Shown piece after piece: positions 53,674 to 62,707 of a stretch of DNA of 64,000 nt; within the stretch, counting starts at the first letter, position 1, and each line of letters opens with the position of its first letter. A program made the position numbers and the translations under genes. Below the pieces are notes generated by a model, which saw only the letters and a program-made list of their open reading frames with translations, was not told where the DNA came from and ran no database searches. Origin of the DNA: Nitrososphaerota archaeon (GTDB lineage: Archaea > Thermoproteota > Nitrososphaeria > Nitrososphaerales > Nitrosopumilaceae); the NCBI GenBank assembly GCA_028867785.1, contig JAGWFS010000004.1:148238-212237 (forward strand), read 5' to 3'.

Positions 53674-54196
53674 CGAATTTTTTCAATGCAAGAGACCTGT
53701 GTGAAACTTGGTTCTTGTTTTTTAGTTGTGAGTATGTCAGGGTTCTCCCCTCCGGTATGAATATGGGATCAAAACCCCATCTTTTGCCCTGTAATTTTTT
53801 AGATATCTTTCCCTCTACACTAGATTCAAACAGCATGACATCTCCCTTTCTTTCACAATATGCAATGACTGATCTGAATGTAGCGCTTCGTTGTTTTGAC
53901 AATAGCTTGAGAATTCCCCTGTTTCCAAGGGTATCAAATGCAAATGACGAATATGGTCCAGGGAATCCTTTCAAAGATTTGATAAACAGCCCCGCGTCTT
54001 CTACTATAACAGGCTTTGAACAAAGCAAGTAGGCTTGGGTTGCTTTGTGTTGTGCCACCTCCTGCAGTGTTTCTGCTTGAATCTCCTCAAGGTTACATTT
54101 GAAAAGTTTGAGAGATATCCCAAATGTAGCCAGAATTGACCTTGCCTCCTCAAACTTGTTTTGATTTGACGAGACAAAATAAAGACTAGACAACAT
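53636..54196 (-). CDS. rdgB: XTP/dITP diphosphatase (Ham1/RdgB family)
   Basis: The 186-aa protein begins YFVSSNQNKFEEARSIL and has VEDAGLFIKSLKGFPGPYSSF, GKISKKLQGKRWGFDPIFIP and SHRSLALKKFANW. These are the substrate and Mg-binding positions of the family that removes deaminated purine nucleotides. It overlaps bud32 upstream by 11 bases. Confidence 0.94.
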   Translation of the reverse strand: MLSSLYFVSSNQNKFEEARSILATFGISLKLFKCNLEEIQAETLQEVAQHKATQAYLLCSKPVIVEDAGLFIKSLKGFPGPYSSFAFDTLGNRGILKLLSKQRSATFRSVIAYCERKGDVMLFESSVEGKISKKLQGKRWGFDPIFIPEGRTLTYSQLKNKNQVSHRSLALKKFANWYLHRQISSG

Positions 54197-54830
54197 TTGC
54201 GTATCTTCCCCTCTTTTCTATGACCGAAACCTGCAATACAACCTGTTCCTTCTTTTGACTTCCCATGATTTTTCCATAACCCCTCAAAAATGACGACCAT
54301 GCATGCCCAACGATTTCAACGTGAGCGCTGTTCAACACCTCCTTGAATAACCTAAGGTCTATGGCATGGTCCTCGACTCTATCAGTTCTCTGAGATAATC
54401 CGAAATCAAGAATCACCAGATTGTTACGTGACAGTATGAAATTCGAAGTGGTGAGATCCCCATGCATTACACCATTTTTGTGTAAAATGCCGACAATTTT
54501 CCCAATTTTTTCACACGTACCTACTATCATTTTATTTGATAGATCTCGTACAAGTTTCCCCTCTACAAATTGTAAGTAGATTTCAAATTTTTTTTGGTCT
54601 ACAAAATAAACAAGCGGCGTGCTGATTCCAAGCTGTTTTACCTCTGAGATCATCTTTGCTTCCCGCATGGTCCTCGACGTGCGGATTCTATTGTCAAGAA
54701 TTTCATTGCGATACTCCTTTCTCTTTCTAATTTTTAGAATGGATTTTTTTCCGTTCCATGTTGTCAGATAAATGTCAGCCTCTGCCCCTTTTTTTACAAG
54801 TTTCAACAGTAGTGCAGTATCCTTACTCAT
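54186..54830 (-). CDS. bud32: KEOPS kinase/ATPase Bud32
   Basis: The 214-aa small RIO-like kinase has GAEADIYLTTWNGKKSILKIRKRKEY in outline (AEADIYL, SILKIRK), the catalytic loop MHGDLTTSNFIL and LDFGLSQRTDRVEDHAVDL-type segment (reads DHAIDL). It drives t6A37 synthesis on tRNA together with Kae1. In many euryarchaea it is fused to Kae1. Here the two genes are separate, with a plus-strand gene between them. Confidence 0.93.
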   Translation of the reverse strand: MSKDTALLLKLVKKGAEADIYLTTWNGKKSILKIRKRKEYRNEILDNRIRTSRTMREAKMISEVKQLGISTPLVYFVDQKKFEIYLQFVEGKLVRDLSNKMIVGTCEKIGKIVGILHKNGVMHGDLTTSNFILSRNNLVILDFGLSQRTDRVEDHAIDLRLFKEVLNSAHVEIVGHAWSSFLRGYGKIMGSQKKEQVVLQVSVIEKRGRYANVV

Positions 54831-54873
54831 AATTTAAGTTACAATTATAACATAGGGTGAAAGACAAAATCCA

Positions 54874-55200
54874 GTGCTACCAAATGAGAAAAAGATCATG
54901 CAGGAAGATTGCTCTGAGGACAAGATTGGCCCCGGAATCCTCACTCTAACTAACATGAGAGTTGCCTTTGACAAGACAGAGGGAAGAATTGCAGATTTTT
55001 CCAAAAAATTTGGGGATACTGTAATGGAAGCAAGACTCAATCAAATAATCGAGGCATCAAAGGAAGGCAGGTTTATCAAAAAACTTTTGATTACAATAAA
55101 GACTGATGAGGGCGAAAATACCTACAAATTCGGCGTTTTCAGCAATGGAAAATGGGAAAAGGCGGTACGCGAAGCCATGTCAAACTACAAAGATCAGTAG
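54874..55200 (+). CDS. Small protein, PH/GRAM-like fold suspected
   Basis: The 108-aa protein starts MLPNEKKIMQEDCSEDKIGPG and has successive strands ILTLTNMRVAFDKTEG, FIKKLLITIKTDEGENTYKFGVF and a final helix GKWEKAVREAMSNY. The pattern of a sheet closed by one C-terminal helix and a LTLTNMRVAF strand resembles bacterial PH/GRAM domains. Homology is not certain. It overlaps the 3' end of kae1 by 7 bases. Confidence 0.55.
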   Translation: MLPNEKKIMQEDCSEDKIGPGILTLTNMRVAFDKTEGRIADFSKKFGDTVMEARLNQIIEASKEGRFIKKLLITIKTDEGENTYKFGVFSNGKWEKAVREAMSNYKDQ

Positions 55201-56177
55201 GGAACTTCCACAGAATCTATTCTCCACGATTGTCTTACAAACGTATTTTCCAACTTGGACCCGCCCTTTTTTGAAGACTCTAACAGGCCGACCCAAGAGA
55301 TCTGTGAGCCGCAGTCTCCCGCATATTCCTTTGGAGATACATAGAATTTACAGTTGTGCCTTTTGCATATGCTTTTGAGAATTTCCGACAGCCTCTTGTT
55401 GGCAGCTACTCCGCCAACTATTAGAAATTCTTTCTTACCTGTAAAAGACAAAGCTCTTTCCACTGTCTCTCCAATCATTGAAAATGCCGTTTCCTGCAAC
55501 GAAAAGCACACGGTCTCAAGCCCCTTTGACATTATTTGTTTGGTGGCAGAAAAGAGACCCGAAAACGAGACATCGTTTCCTTTTACTACATATGGCAGAG
55601 GCTCATAGTTTGATGACTTGGATGCGAGATCTTCTATCTTTTGTCCACAGGGCGATGCAAAACCAGCATGTCTTCCAATCTGATCCAGTAGTTGTCCAAG
55701 TGTAATGTCAAGCGTCTCTCCAAATACCCTCCATTTCTTTCCCAAAAACGCAAGAATCATGGTATGGCCGCCTGATACAAGCAAGACAAGCGGATCTCTT
55801 GCTCCTGTTAGCATCTTGCCCAGTTCAATGTGACCCAGTGCATGGTTTACCGGATACACAGGAATGTCATAGTATGATGCAAGAGACCTTGCAACAACTG
55901 CTCCAATTCTAAGGCACGGTCCAAGACCGGGACCTGCTGCATATGAGATCATGTCAAGGTCAGCAATTTTCATGTGAGCCTTCTCTAGGCACTCTAAAAG
56001 TACTTGTGGGGAGTGTTCGGCATGGTGTCGCGATGCCTCCCGTGGATGTATTCCTTCTCCTTCAGGGGGCCGGTAGATCTTTCTAACATCAGATAGAATC
56101 CTTCCGTTTCTTCCTTTTTTCTCAATAACGGCACACGAAAATGTGTGGGCGGTGCTCTCAATTCCAAGGCAAAGCAT
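55194..56177 (-). CDS. kae1: tRNA t6A-transferase Kae1 (KEOPS)
   Basis: The 327-aa ASKHA-fold protein has LGIESTAHTFSCAV, the HHAEHSPQVL segment, the metal-binding VNHALGHIELG (H-x3-H), LLVSGGHTMI and ENTFVRQSWRIDSVEV. It joins threonylcarbamoyl-AMP to A37 of ANN-decoding tRNAs. The start lies one base after the upstream GTPase gene. Confidence 0.96.
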   Translation of the reverse strand: MLCLGIESTAHTFSCAVIEKKGRNGRILSDVRKIYRPPEGEGIHPREASRHHAEHSPQVLLECLEKAHMKIADLDMISYAAGPGLGPCLRIGAVVARSLASYYDIPVYPVNHALGHIELGKMLTGARDPLVLLVSGGHTMILAFLGKKWRVFGETLDITLGQLLDQIGRHAGFASPCGQKIEDLASKSSNYEPLPYVVKGNDVSFSGLFSATKQIMSKGLETVCFSLQETAFSMIGETVERALSFTGKKEFLIVGGVAANKRLSEILKSICKRHNCKFYVSPKEYAGDCGSQISWVGLLESSKKGGSKLENTFVRQSWRIDSVEVPY

Positions 56178-56178
56178 T

Positions 56179-57372
56179 CTATCCCCTACTTAGAGCTGAC
56201 ATTATCTTCAATACATCACCATTTTTTAACTGATGCTCTGCACCTACTCGTTGCTTTGTTTTTGCATCAACTGCATAGAGAAATCCTTTTGCAAGATCCT
56301 CGTGAACGATTCTTGCCAAGTCTCTCGCAGTAGAGCCTGCAGGAAGCAGCCTAGCATCTGGCAGGATCTCTCCGTTCTTGTTTGATAACTTTGATTCGTC
56401 TTCTACAGGAAAGACCACAATTAGTTTCAATAGATCAAAACACGCAGAATTTAGGCTCTCTTGAACCCCGGTTCCGCCAATTTTTTCCATTACTTTGTGA
56501 GCAAGATCTAATGCCTTTTGTTGCTGAGGGTTAGGGCTTATTCCATCTTTAATCTTGAAAGTTTTTTCCCCTGGCAGATAGTCTACAAGGCCTGCTTTTG
56601 TGGCCTTTCTTAGCAAGAGCTCTGTTTCTGCGCTACATGCCATGGTACTGTGTACTTTTTTTAATTCATCCAAGACCCCAAGGTCATGGCAGAGATCAGC
56701 CTTGTTTGCAGCAATTATAATTGGTTTTGTTCTCTTTCTTAATTCCTTGACAAATGAGAGTATGTCGTCTTCACTCCACTCTAACGGTTTTTTTATCTGC
56801 AGATTAAGGTGGTGCAATACCGTTTCTACATCATATTCCGATATTCCAAGCCCGCTAAATCTCTGCGTAATAGAGTGAATTATCTTGCCGCTCTTGCTTT
56901 CAAGCTCTCTTGTTAGCTTTTGCCATTCCCTCTCAAGTATCTGTTTCATCCATTGGTCAAATTCTTCTTCTACAAACTTTACATCTTCAAGTGGCTTGTG
57001 AGTTCCGGGAGGAACTGGCTGACCCTGCATGTCGGTTGATCCTGATGCATCAACTACATGAATTAATACCTCTGCTTGTCTTGCATCATCAAGAAACTTG
57101 TTTCCAAGTCCTTTTCCTTCATGAGCCCCTGGTACAAGGCCTGCCACATCTATTAGCTTGATTGGAATGTATCTTGTTCCTTTTACACAGAGTTGGTGAA
57201 CATGGTTTATGCCAAAATGTTTGCATGCACAATCTGCTTTGACATAAGCGATCCCAACGTTTGGTTCAATTGTGGTAAACGGGTAATTGCCAATCTGAGC
57301 AGTTGTCTGGGTCGCGGCCGAAAAAAATGTTGATTTGCCAACATTTGTCTTGCCAAGCAATCCTATCTGCAT
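56179..57372 (-). CDS. OBG/YchF-type GTP-binding protein with TGS domain
   Basis: The 397-aa protein has G1 GLLGKTNVGKSTFFSA, G3 LIDVAGLVPGAHEGKGLGNKF and G4 IIAANKADL, a helical coiled insertion at about 140-200, and a C-terminal TGS domain (DLAKGFLYAVDAKTKQRVGAEHQL in outline). This is the archaeal YchF-like group, thought to contact ribosomes. It heads the ychF-kae1 minus-strand pair. Confidence 0.9.
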   Translation of the reverse strand: MQIGLLGKTNVGKSTFFSAATQTTAQIGNYPFTTIEPNVGIAYVKADCACKHFGINHVHQLCVKGTRYIPIKLIDVAGLVPGAHEGKGLGNKFLDDARQAEVLIHVVDASGSTDMQGQPVPPGTHKPLEDVKFVEEEFDQWMKQILEREWQKLTRELESKSGKIIHSITQRFSGLGISEYDVETVLHHLNLQIKKPLEWSEDDILSFVKELRKRTKPIIIAANKADLCHDLGVLDELKKVHSTMACSAETELLLRKATKAGLVDYLPGEKTFKIKDGISPNPQQQKALDLAHKVMEKIGGTGVQESLNSACFDLLKLIVVFPVEDESKLSNKNGEILPDARLLPAGSTARDLARIVHEDLAKGFLYAVDAKTKQRVGAEHQLKNGDVLKIMSALSRG

Positions 57373-57446
57373 ATGGTTTCAGTCTAGGAATTGCTCATAT
57401 TAGTATTGATGAATACAAAATGAGTAAAAATTGAGAAAATACAACG

Positions 57447-57473
57447 AATTAACATTGCACATGTATGTTAATT
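57447..57473. promoter_or_regulatory. 9-bp inverted repeat between divergent genes
   Basis: AATTAACAT (57447-57455) and ATGTTAATT (57465-57473) form perfect arms around a 9-base spacer in the 168-base gap between the YchF-like gene and the Fap7-like gene. It is operator-like in placement. No regulator is identified. Confidence 0.35.
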
Positions 57474-57540
57474 GTCATAGGTTCGATTCAGGAGTCAAGC
57501 TGCAGAAGTGTTTAATTAAATTTCGATTCCATTTCATTCA

Positions 57541-58092
57541 TTGAAGATAATAACAGGCAGTCCCGGAACCGGCAAACACACCATAGCAAGAATAATCGCA
57601 GAAAAAAACTGTTTGGATCTAGTTGATATTAACAGGATAGCAATAGTAGAAGAAATAGTTGAAAAAGGATCCGATGCGTTAGATGTAGACGTTAAGAAAC
57701 TAGGAAAAATTCTAGACAGGAAAATATCAAAAAACACACTGTTTGTTGGACATTTAGCGCCATACGTAGTCTCAAGAAATAAGGTAGAGTGTGCAGTTGT
57801 ATTGAGGCGGAGCCCCTACAATTTAGAAAAAGTATATGCGAAGAGAGGATACAGCAAGAAGAAATCAGTTGAAAATCTCGGCTCTGAGATTTTGGGGGTT
57901 ACGTATTATGACACAATAAAAAATATCGGACCAAAGAAAACATTCCAGTTTGATACAACTAGCGAGTCCATAAAAGAAACTGTAAAGAGAATTGAGCGGC
58001 TTTTTGTAAAGGGCAGGGCCAGAGAGGACAGTGTTGACTGGCTGAAGACTGTCTCAAAAAAAGGAGACCTCAAGCGATTTTTTCCATACTAG
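57541..58092 (+). CDS. Fap7/AK6-like adenylate kinase
   Basis: The 183-aa protein starts at TTG. Walker A GSPGTGKHTIARIIAE is at the N-terminus, then DINRIAIVEEI and VVLRRSPYNLEKVYAKRGY (NMP-binding and lid equivalents) as in archaeal homologues of eukaryotic Fap7, which helps mature 18S rRNA with S14/uS11. The C-terminal 20 residues are basic. It is 16 bases before tgtA. Confidence 0.85.
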   Translation: MKIITGSPGTGKHTIARIIAEKNCLDLVDINRIAIVEEIVEKGSDALDVDVKKLGKILDRKISKNTLFVGHLAPYVVSRNKVECAVVLRRSPYNLEKVYAKRGYSKKKSVENLGSEILGVTYYDTIKNIGPKKTFQFDTTSESIKETVKRIERLFVKGRAREDSVDWLKTVSKKGDLKRFFPY

Positions 58093-58108
58093 GTTCAAAT
58101 TACGTTGT

Positions 58109-59671
58109 ATGAAACCAAGGTATGAAATGTTTGAGATAAAAAAATCAGACCTTGCAGGAAGAATAGGAATACTTCATACAAATCATGGCAAGGTTGAGAC
58201 TCCTGCATATGTACCAGTGATACATCCTGTAAAACAGTCAATCCCTGCCAAGAAGATCAAGGAGATGGGTTTTGATCTTGTCATAACAAACGCCTACATT
58301 ACACTAAAACAACACGGCAATGAAGCTGCAGAAAAGGGAATTCACAAGATAATCGATTATGATGGCGCAATCATGACAGATTCTGGAGGCTATCAAGTTC
58401 TGGAATATGGCGACATTGATACGAACTATAAGGCAATGGCAGAATTTGAAAAGAAAATTGCAACAGACTTTGCAATTCCTCTTGACAAGCCAACAGGTTT
58501 TGGGCTGTCAAAGAAAAAAGCAATAGAATATGTTAACCACACATTAAAAGTTTCAAAGGAAACACTTGAAACGAGAGACAACAATGGTCAGATCTGGATA
58601 GGCCCGATTCAGGGCAGCGAACATTCAGATCTTGTCAGGGGATCAACAAGGGAACTTGTGAAATACGGCTTTCATATGCTAGCGCTTGGGAGTCCAGTTG
58701 AGTTTATGGAATCATATGAGTACAGACTTTTAGCCCAGATGATAATTACTGCTAAAAAAGAAATGCCGGATTCCGTACCACTTCACCTCTTTGGAGCGGG
58801 CCATCCACTCACAATCCCCCTTGCTGTGGCACTTGGGTGCGATACATTTGATTCCGCATCTTACATGTTATATGCAAAACATGGCAGATACATCACAGAA
58901 GATGGTACGACTCATCTTGACGAGATGTCCTATTTCTCTTGCCCATGTGAGATATGCACCAAGTTCAAGCCAAAAGAGATCCTGTTGCTTCCAAGAGAGG
59001 ACAGGACAAACAAGCTAGCACTCCACAATCTTTACTCCATAAAGGCAGAAGTCGACAGGGTAAAGCAGGCAATTCACGAGGGACGATTGTGGGAATACGT
59101 CCTAAAGAAGGCCAGGGCCCACCCAAAGCTCTTTGAGACCATACCGGTCTTTACCTCAAACACCTCATTTTTTTCCCAAGGCGTTCCTGCATTCAAGGAA
59201 AATGCCATTTTTTTGTTCGCAAAAGAGGACCAGTTTAGGCCCGAAGTGACAAGATTTCACAGCATGGTACGCAAGTTCAGGACAGGCAAGAAGAATCTCG
59301 TAATCGTGGCAGATGGCCCCATGAAGCCATTTTACCTATCTGCAGAATATAACAAACTAAAAAAGAAGTTTGCAAAAAAAATAGATGATACCCAATTCTG
59401 CCAGTATAACCCATATCTTGGAATAATCCCCCTTGAACTCTCTGACATTTATCCTGCTGCGCATTATGTAATGTCAAATTCCCAATGCAGCCAGGAGGAT
59501 TTTACCGAATTTGCTACAACATTGAACATATTTCTTAAACAGAACAAGTTCAAGACAATTCATGTTGCAAACGATGATTTTCTAAAGCATCATTTCAAAC
59601 TGACCAAGAAGATCAAATTCTTTAATTTCAGGGCAACTACCGGAAGGGCCAAAAAACAGTTTAAAAGATGA
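58109..59671 (+). CDS. tgtA: Archaeosine tRNA-guanine transglycosylase
   Basis: The 520-aa protein inserts preQ0 at G15 of archaeal tRNAs. The catalytic domain has TDSGGYQVLEYGDI (nucleophile/acid Asp), IQGSEHSDLVRGS, FGAGHPLTIPLAVALGCDTFDSA and the zinc site SCPCEICTKFKP. C-terminal domains of TgtA continue to the end, but I see no clear PUA domain, so binding may rely on a separate protein. It ends 121 bases before the next gene. Confidence 0.94.
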   Translation: MKPRYEMFEIKKSDLAGRIGILHTNHGKVETPAYVPVIHPVKQSIPAKKIKEMGFDLVITNAYITLKQHGNEAAEKGIHKIIDYDGAIMTDSGGYQVLEYGDIDTNYKAMAEFEKKIATDFAIPLDKPTGFGLSKKKAIEYVNHTLKVSKETLETRDNNGQIWIGPIQGSEHSDLVRGSTRELVKYGFHMLALGSPVEFMESYEYRLLAQMIITAKKEMPDSVPLHLFGAGHPLTIPLAVALGCDTFDSASYMLYAKHGRYITEDGTTHLDEMSYFSCPCEICTKFKPKEILLLPREDRTNKLALHNLYSIKAEVDRVKQAIHEGRLWEYVLKKARAHPKLFETIPVFTSNTSFFSQGVPAFKENAIFLFAKEDQFRPEVTRFHSMVRKFRTGKKNLVIVADGPMKPFYLSAEYNKLKKKFAKKIDDTQFCQYNPYLGIIPLELSDIYPAAHYVMSNSQCSQEDFTEFATTLNIFLKQNKFKTIHVANDDFLKHHFKLTKKIKFFNFRATTGRAKKQFKR

Positions 59672-59792
59672 CATTTAGAAAGTCAAGACAATTTTTTGGA
59701 AAAATTTTCAGAGTTAGAATCACATGTTGAATCATAATTTGCATTATTAGATGAATTAAAAAATAAGAAAAAATGGAAAAGAACGGTTCGTT

Positions 59793-60110
59793 TTAAAGTG
59801 CGGCGTCTTCTGCCCAGCCTTTTACGAAGATACCATTCTTGTGGAGAGGAACTGGTTGACCAGGTGTGTATGACATTGGTCTCATCCAGAAAATTGCCTT
59901 TGTTGGGCAAACACCTATGCATGCACCGTCTGAGATGCATCTTTCTGGGTAAAAGACAAATGCTTTACCTCTCTTCCAGCCTTCTACTGGTTTGACACGA
60001 AGAACGTCAGGGCCTAGTGATGTACAGATCTCTACACAGAGTGCACAGCCTATACATCTTTGTTCATCTATGTCTGGAATGATTGCTATTGGCATTCTGA
60101 TTTTGATCAT
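59793..60110 (-). CDS. Two-cluster ferredoxin with an Asp-substituted second cluster
   Basis: The 105-aa protein reads CIGCALCVEIC (full C-x2-C-x2-C-x3-C), then a roughly 30-residue insert (DVLRVKPVEGWKRGKAF), then CISDGACIGVCP. In the second motif the second Cys is Asp (C-x2-D-x2-C-x3-C-P), as in Pyrococcus ferredoxin and Sulfolobus-type 3Fe clusters. Expect one [4Fe-4S] and one [3Fe-4S] or Asp-ligated cluster. The C-terminal 30 residues extend beyond a minimal ferredoxin. The start may be the Met at residue 6. Confidence 0.92.
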   Translation of the reverse strand: MIKIRMPIAIIPDIDEQRCIGCALCVEICTSLGPDVLRVKPVEGWKRGKAFVFYPERCISDGACIGVCPTKAIFWMRPMSYTPGQPVPLHKNGIFVKGWAEDAAL

Positions 60111-60216
60111 TCATCGTTTGCTATTTAAACTATCTGCAAAATCCATAACGGAGTTATAGAATTATTTTGTAAAACAGAATAAAAGAAAAACAAAAAGAAA
60201 GTATAATTTGAAATTT

Positions 60217-60438
60217 TTACTTCTTTATTTGGCGCATTGCCTCAATCTGGCCTGAAGTTACCCAGTCGAGCAATTCTGCCGATGTAGGATTTAGATCTCC
60301 TTTTTGATTCATCATATTGTGAACCCAAATCCAATTTATCTGATTCAATAATGGTTTGTTTCCCTCATCGCCTCTTCGAACTTTGTCTCGAAGATCTTTT
60401 GGGATAGTACTCCACCATTGTTCAAAGGTTCTACCCAT
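60217..60438 (-). CDS. Small Trp-rich protein of unknown function
   Basis: The 73-aa protein begins MGRTFEQWWSTIPKDLRDKV and continues LLNQINWIWVHNMMNQKGDL and a helix AELLDWVTSGQIEAMRQIKK. No signal or membrane helix. Not recognised beyond a compact helical protein. A ribosome site is not obvious; a short AT-rich region upstream (60439-60554) is shared with the divergent aCPSF2-like gene. Confidence 0.6.
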   Translation of the reverse strand: MGRTFEQWWSTIPKDLRDKVRRGDEGNKPLLNQINWIWVHNMMNQKGDLNPTSAELLDWVTSGQIEAMRQIKK

Positions 60439-60523
60439 GTTCAGATCATTTTTTGTTCATATAATTAAGTCTTTTGTAGATTAAACGGATGATATAACAA
60501 GTTAGTGTCCAAAACGCTAAACG

Positions 60524-60530
60524 TTTAAAG
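60524..60530 (+). promoter_or_regulatory. TATA box of the aCPSF2-ogg pair
   Basis: ACGTTTAAAGG lies about 27 bases before the TTG at 60555, consistent with a leaderless transcript starting at that codon and supporting TTG as the true start. Confidence 0.6.
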
Positions 60531-60554
60531 GTACTCTGAAAAAAGTTTCAATTC

Positions 60555-61811
60555 TTGCAGGTTAAAGTCCTAGGTGCGGCAAAAGAGGTTGGCCGATCTG
60601 CCTTTCAAGTTAATTGCGATGGGGCAAGCTTCCTTCTTGATTATGGAGTAGAGCTTGGAAAGGAGCCATCCTACCCCCTACAGGTAGACCCACGAGAGAT
60701 TAATGCTGCCATCATAACACATGCGCATCTGGATCACTCTGGCAACATGCCATCACTTTTTGTTAATGGCAGTACAGATGTTTATGCAACTCCGCCTACA
60801 TTTGACCTTTCAAGGTTATTGATAGAAGACATGGTTAGGCTTGAAAAAAATAATCTCTCCTTCGACCTGTCTGAAGTCTCCAAGATGATGATGCATTCAA
60901 AAGAGATCAAATACAGAGAGAAGGTAACTCGTGGAAATGCCTCTTTTCAGCTGCTAGAATCAGGACACGTATTGGGCGGCGCTTCAGTACTAGTAGAATC
61001 TCAGAACAAAAAGCTGTTCTATACGGCGGATATCAATCCACGAGGGTCCCGCATGTTAAGAGAAGCAGACTTGGATCTTGGCGAGATTGACTTGTTAATT
61101 ACAGAAAGTACGTATTCACAAACTGACCAGATGCCACGCACAGAATCAGAAGAGAAATTCATCGAATTTGCATACGAAGTGCTAGATAGAAAAGGCTCAC
61201 TTTTTGTTCCTGCCTTTTCTGTTGAAAGATCACAGGAGATAGCAGTAGTGCTGAAGAATGCCAAATTTAAGCACAAGGTTGTCATGGACGGCATGGCAGT
61301 CAAGGTAAACGAGATAATGTTAAGACACCCTGAGTATCTGCGCGACGCAAAGGTTTTTGCCGATTCCGTGAATCATGCGGTTTGGGTCAAGGGAGAAAAA
61401 GAGAGAAAGAGCATGCTAAGTGAGCCGGCCGTGATAATTTCACCTGCAGGCATGTTAGTTGGTGGCTCCGCGGTATTTTATTTGCAAAATCTTGCTCTTG
61501 ACAAAAAAAATGGTATAGCTATGGTTTCATATCAAGGCGAGGGAACTCCGGGAAGAAAGCTTTTGGAGACGGGCAAGACAAGTATTCGCGGTAAGGAATT
61601 CAAGGCAGAAGCGGAGGTAAGACAGTTTGAGTTTTCAGGCCATGCAGACAGAACTGCATTATTTGACTTGATGAAAAGAATCAAAGGAAATCCCAAAGTT
61701 CTTACAATTCACGGTGATAATGAATCGTGCATGAAGTTTGCCGGAGAGATACACGAAAAATTCGGATTTGACGCCCATGCGCCAAACGCTGGCGAAGTAA
61801 TAACTGTATGA
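60555..61811 (+). CDS. Beta-CASP ribonuclease, aCPSF2-like
   Basis: The 418-aa protein starts at TTG (MQVKVLGAAKEVGRSAFQV). Metallo-beta-lactamase motif THAHLDHSGNMPSL, YTADINPRGSRML, STYSQTDQMPRTESE and FEFSGHADRTALFD provide the metal ligands, with a beta-CASP domain between. No N-terminal KH domains, so it is the aCPSF2 rather than aCPSF1 type. It is expected to cleave or trim RNA. The ogg ATG follows one base after its stop. Confidence 0.9.
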   Translation: MQVKVLGAAKEVGRSAFQVNCDGASFLLDYGVELGKEPSYPLQVDPREINAAIITHAHLDHSGNMPSLFVNGSTDVYATPPTFDLSRLLIEDMVRLEKNNLSFDLSEVSKMMMHSKEIKYREKVTRGNASFQLLESGHVLGGASVLVESQNKKLFYTADINPRGSRMLREADLDLGEIDLLITESTYSQTDQMPRTESEEKFIEFAYEVLDRKGSLFVPAFSVERSQEIAVVLKNAKFKHKVVMDGMAVKVNEIMLRHPEYLRDAKVFADSVNHAVWVKGEKERKSMLSEPAVIISPAGMLVGGSAVFYLQNLALDKKNGIAMVSYQGEGTPGRKLLETGKTSIRGKEFKAEAEVRQFEFSGHADRTALFDLMKRIKGNPKVLTIHGDNESCMKFAGEIHEKFGFDAHAPNAGEVITV

Positions 61812-61812
61812 T

Positions 61813-62658
61813 ATGCAGAGCACCGCGACGATTAATCTAAATTTTACAATTAATAGTGGCCAAGTATTTCTTTGGGAAAAGATTGGAGAAAAATGGGCAG
61901 GCATCAATGGCAATGATCTGCTGGTCATAAAGGAGCCTTTTCAGATAATCTCATCTAAAAAGCCGGCTAGGCATTTTTTTAGATTAGATGACAATCAGCC
62001 CAGGATACTTTCACGTATTGGCAGAGACAGCCTAGTAGGCACGGCGGCAAGACAATTCTCAGGTTTGAGACTGATGAGGCAAGACCCGTTCCAATGTTAT
62101 ATTTCATTCATATGCTCATCTAATTCGTCAATACAAAACATCAGAAATATGTTGACGAGGCTTTGCACCAAATTTGGAGATAAAATTGAATTTGAAAATC
62201 GCCAGTTTTTTACTTTTCCTAGTGCCAAAAGGCTTTCAAACGCCACTACCAAAGATCTGCTTTCATGCGGTCTTGGATTTAGGGCAAAATATGTAAAAGA
62301 TGCAATCAGAGCAGTAAACACTGGAAAGATAGAATTTGAATCCCTGAAAAAGGAAGACTATGGAACAGCGTTAGAGACTCTGAAAACAGTAAAGGGTGTT
62401 GGTAACAAAATTGCCGATTGCATACTTTTATTTTCGCTTGACAAACTGGAATCTTTTCCCATAGATAGATGGACACAAAGAATTTTACAAAAATACTATC
62501 CAAAAATATTTTATAGTTCAGGAGGAAAATCTCTGACAGAAAAAAAATACGCCAACCTGCACAAGAAAGTTGTAGAATATTTTGGCCCCTATGCAGGATA
62601 TTCACAACAGTTTCTTTTCAAATTAGAAAGAGACCTTAACAAAAAAAATTGGTTGTAA
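61813..62658 (+). CDS. ogg: 8-oxoguanine DNA glycosylase (Ogg1-like)
   Basis: The 281-aa protein has an Ogg-type N-terminal domain (NLNFTINSGQVFLWEKIG), then the HhH-GPD core TVKGVGNKIADCILLFSLDK with the catalytic Lys of GNK and the catalytic Asp in FPIDRWTQRIL. It excises 8-oxoguanine and cuts the strand by beta-lyase chemistry. The aCPSF2-ogg pairing is probably only co-transcription. Confidence 0.92.
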   Translation: MQSTATINLNFTINSGQVFLWEKIGEKWAGINGNDLLVIKEPFQIISSKKPARHFFRLDDNQPRILSRIGRDSLVGTAARQFSGLRLMRQDPFQCYISFICSSNSSIQNIRNMLTRLCTKFGDKIEFENRQFFTFPSAKRLSNATTKDLLSCGLGFRAKYVKDAIRAVNTGKIEFESLKKEDYGTALETLKTVKGVGNKIADCILLFSLDKLESFPIDRWTQRILQKYYPKIFYSSGGKSLTEKKYANLHKKVVEYFGPYAGYSQQFLFKLERDLNKKNWL

Positions 62659-62691
62659 ACCCTTAATATGGATACCAATTGCCCGATAGTT

Positions 62692-62707
62692 GGGCCTGTA
62701 GCTCAGC
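62692..62707 (+). pseudogene. Truncated tRNA 5' end behind an intact-looking promoter
   Basis: GGGCCTGTAGCTCAGC is the exact form of a tRNA 5' end (acceptor GGGCCTG, TA, D-stem GCTC, AG). The next bases (ATCTTGATACATC) do not continue as a tRNA and no matching CAGGCCC acceptor strand follows in the window. A TATA-like TTAATATG centred 25-26 bases upstream is what an archaeal tRNA promoter would have. Probably a tRNA gene interrupted by insertion or deletion. Confidence 0.55.

Noticed and set aside
57480..57500. T-arm-like GGTTCGATTC upstream of the Fap7-like gene
   Set aside because: The flanking bases do not form a T stem and no acceptor or anticodon arm is present.
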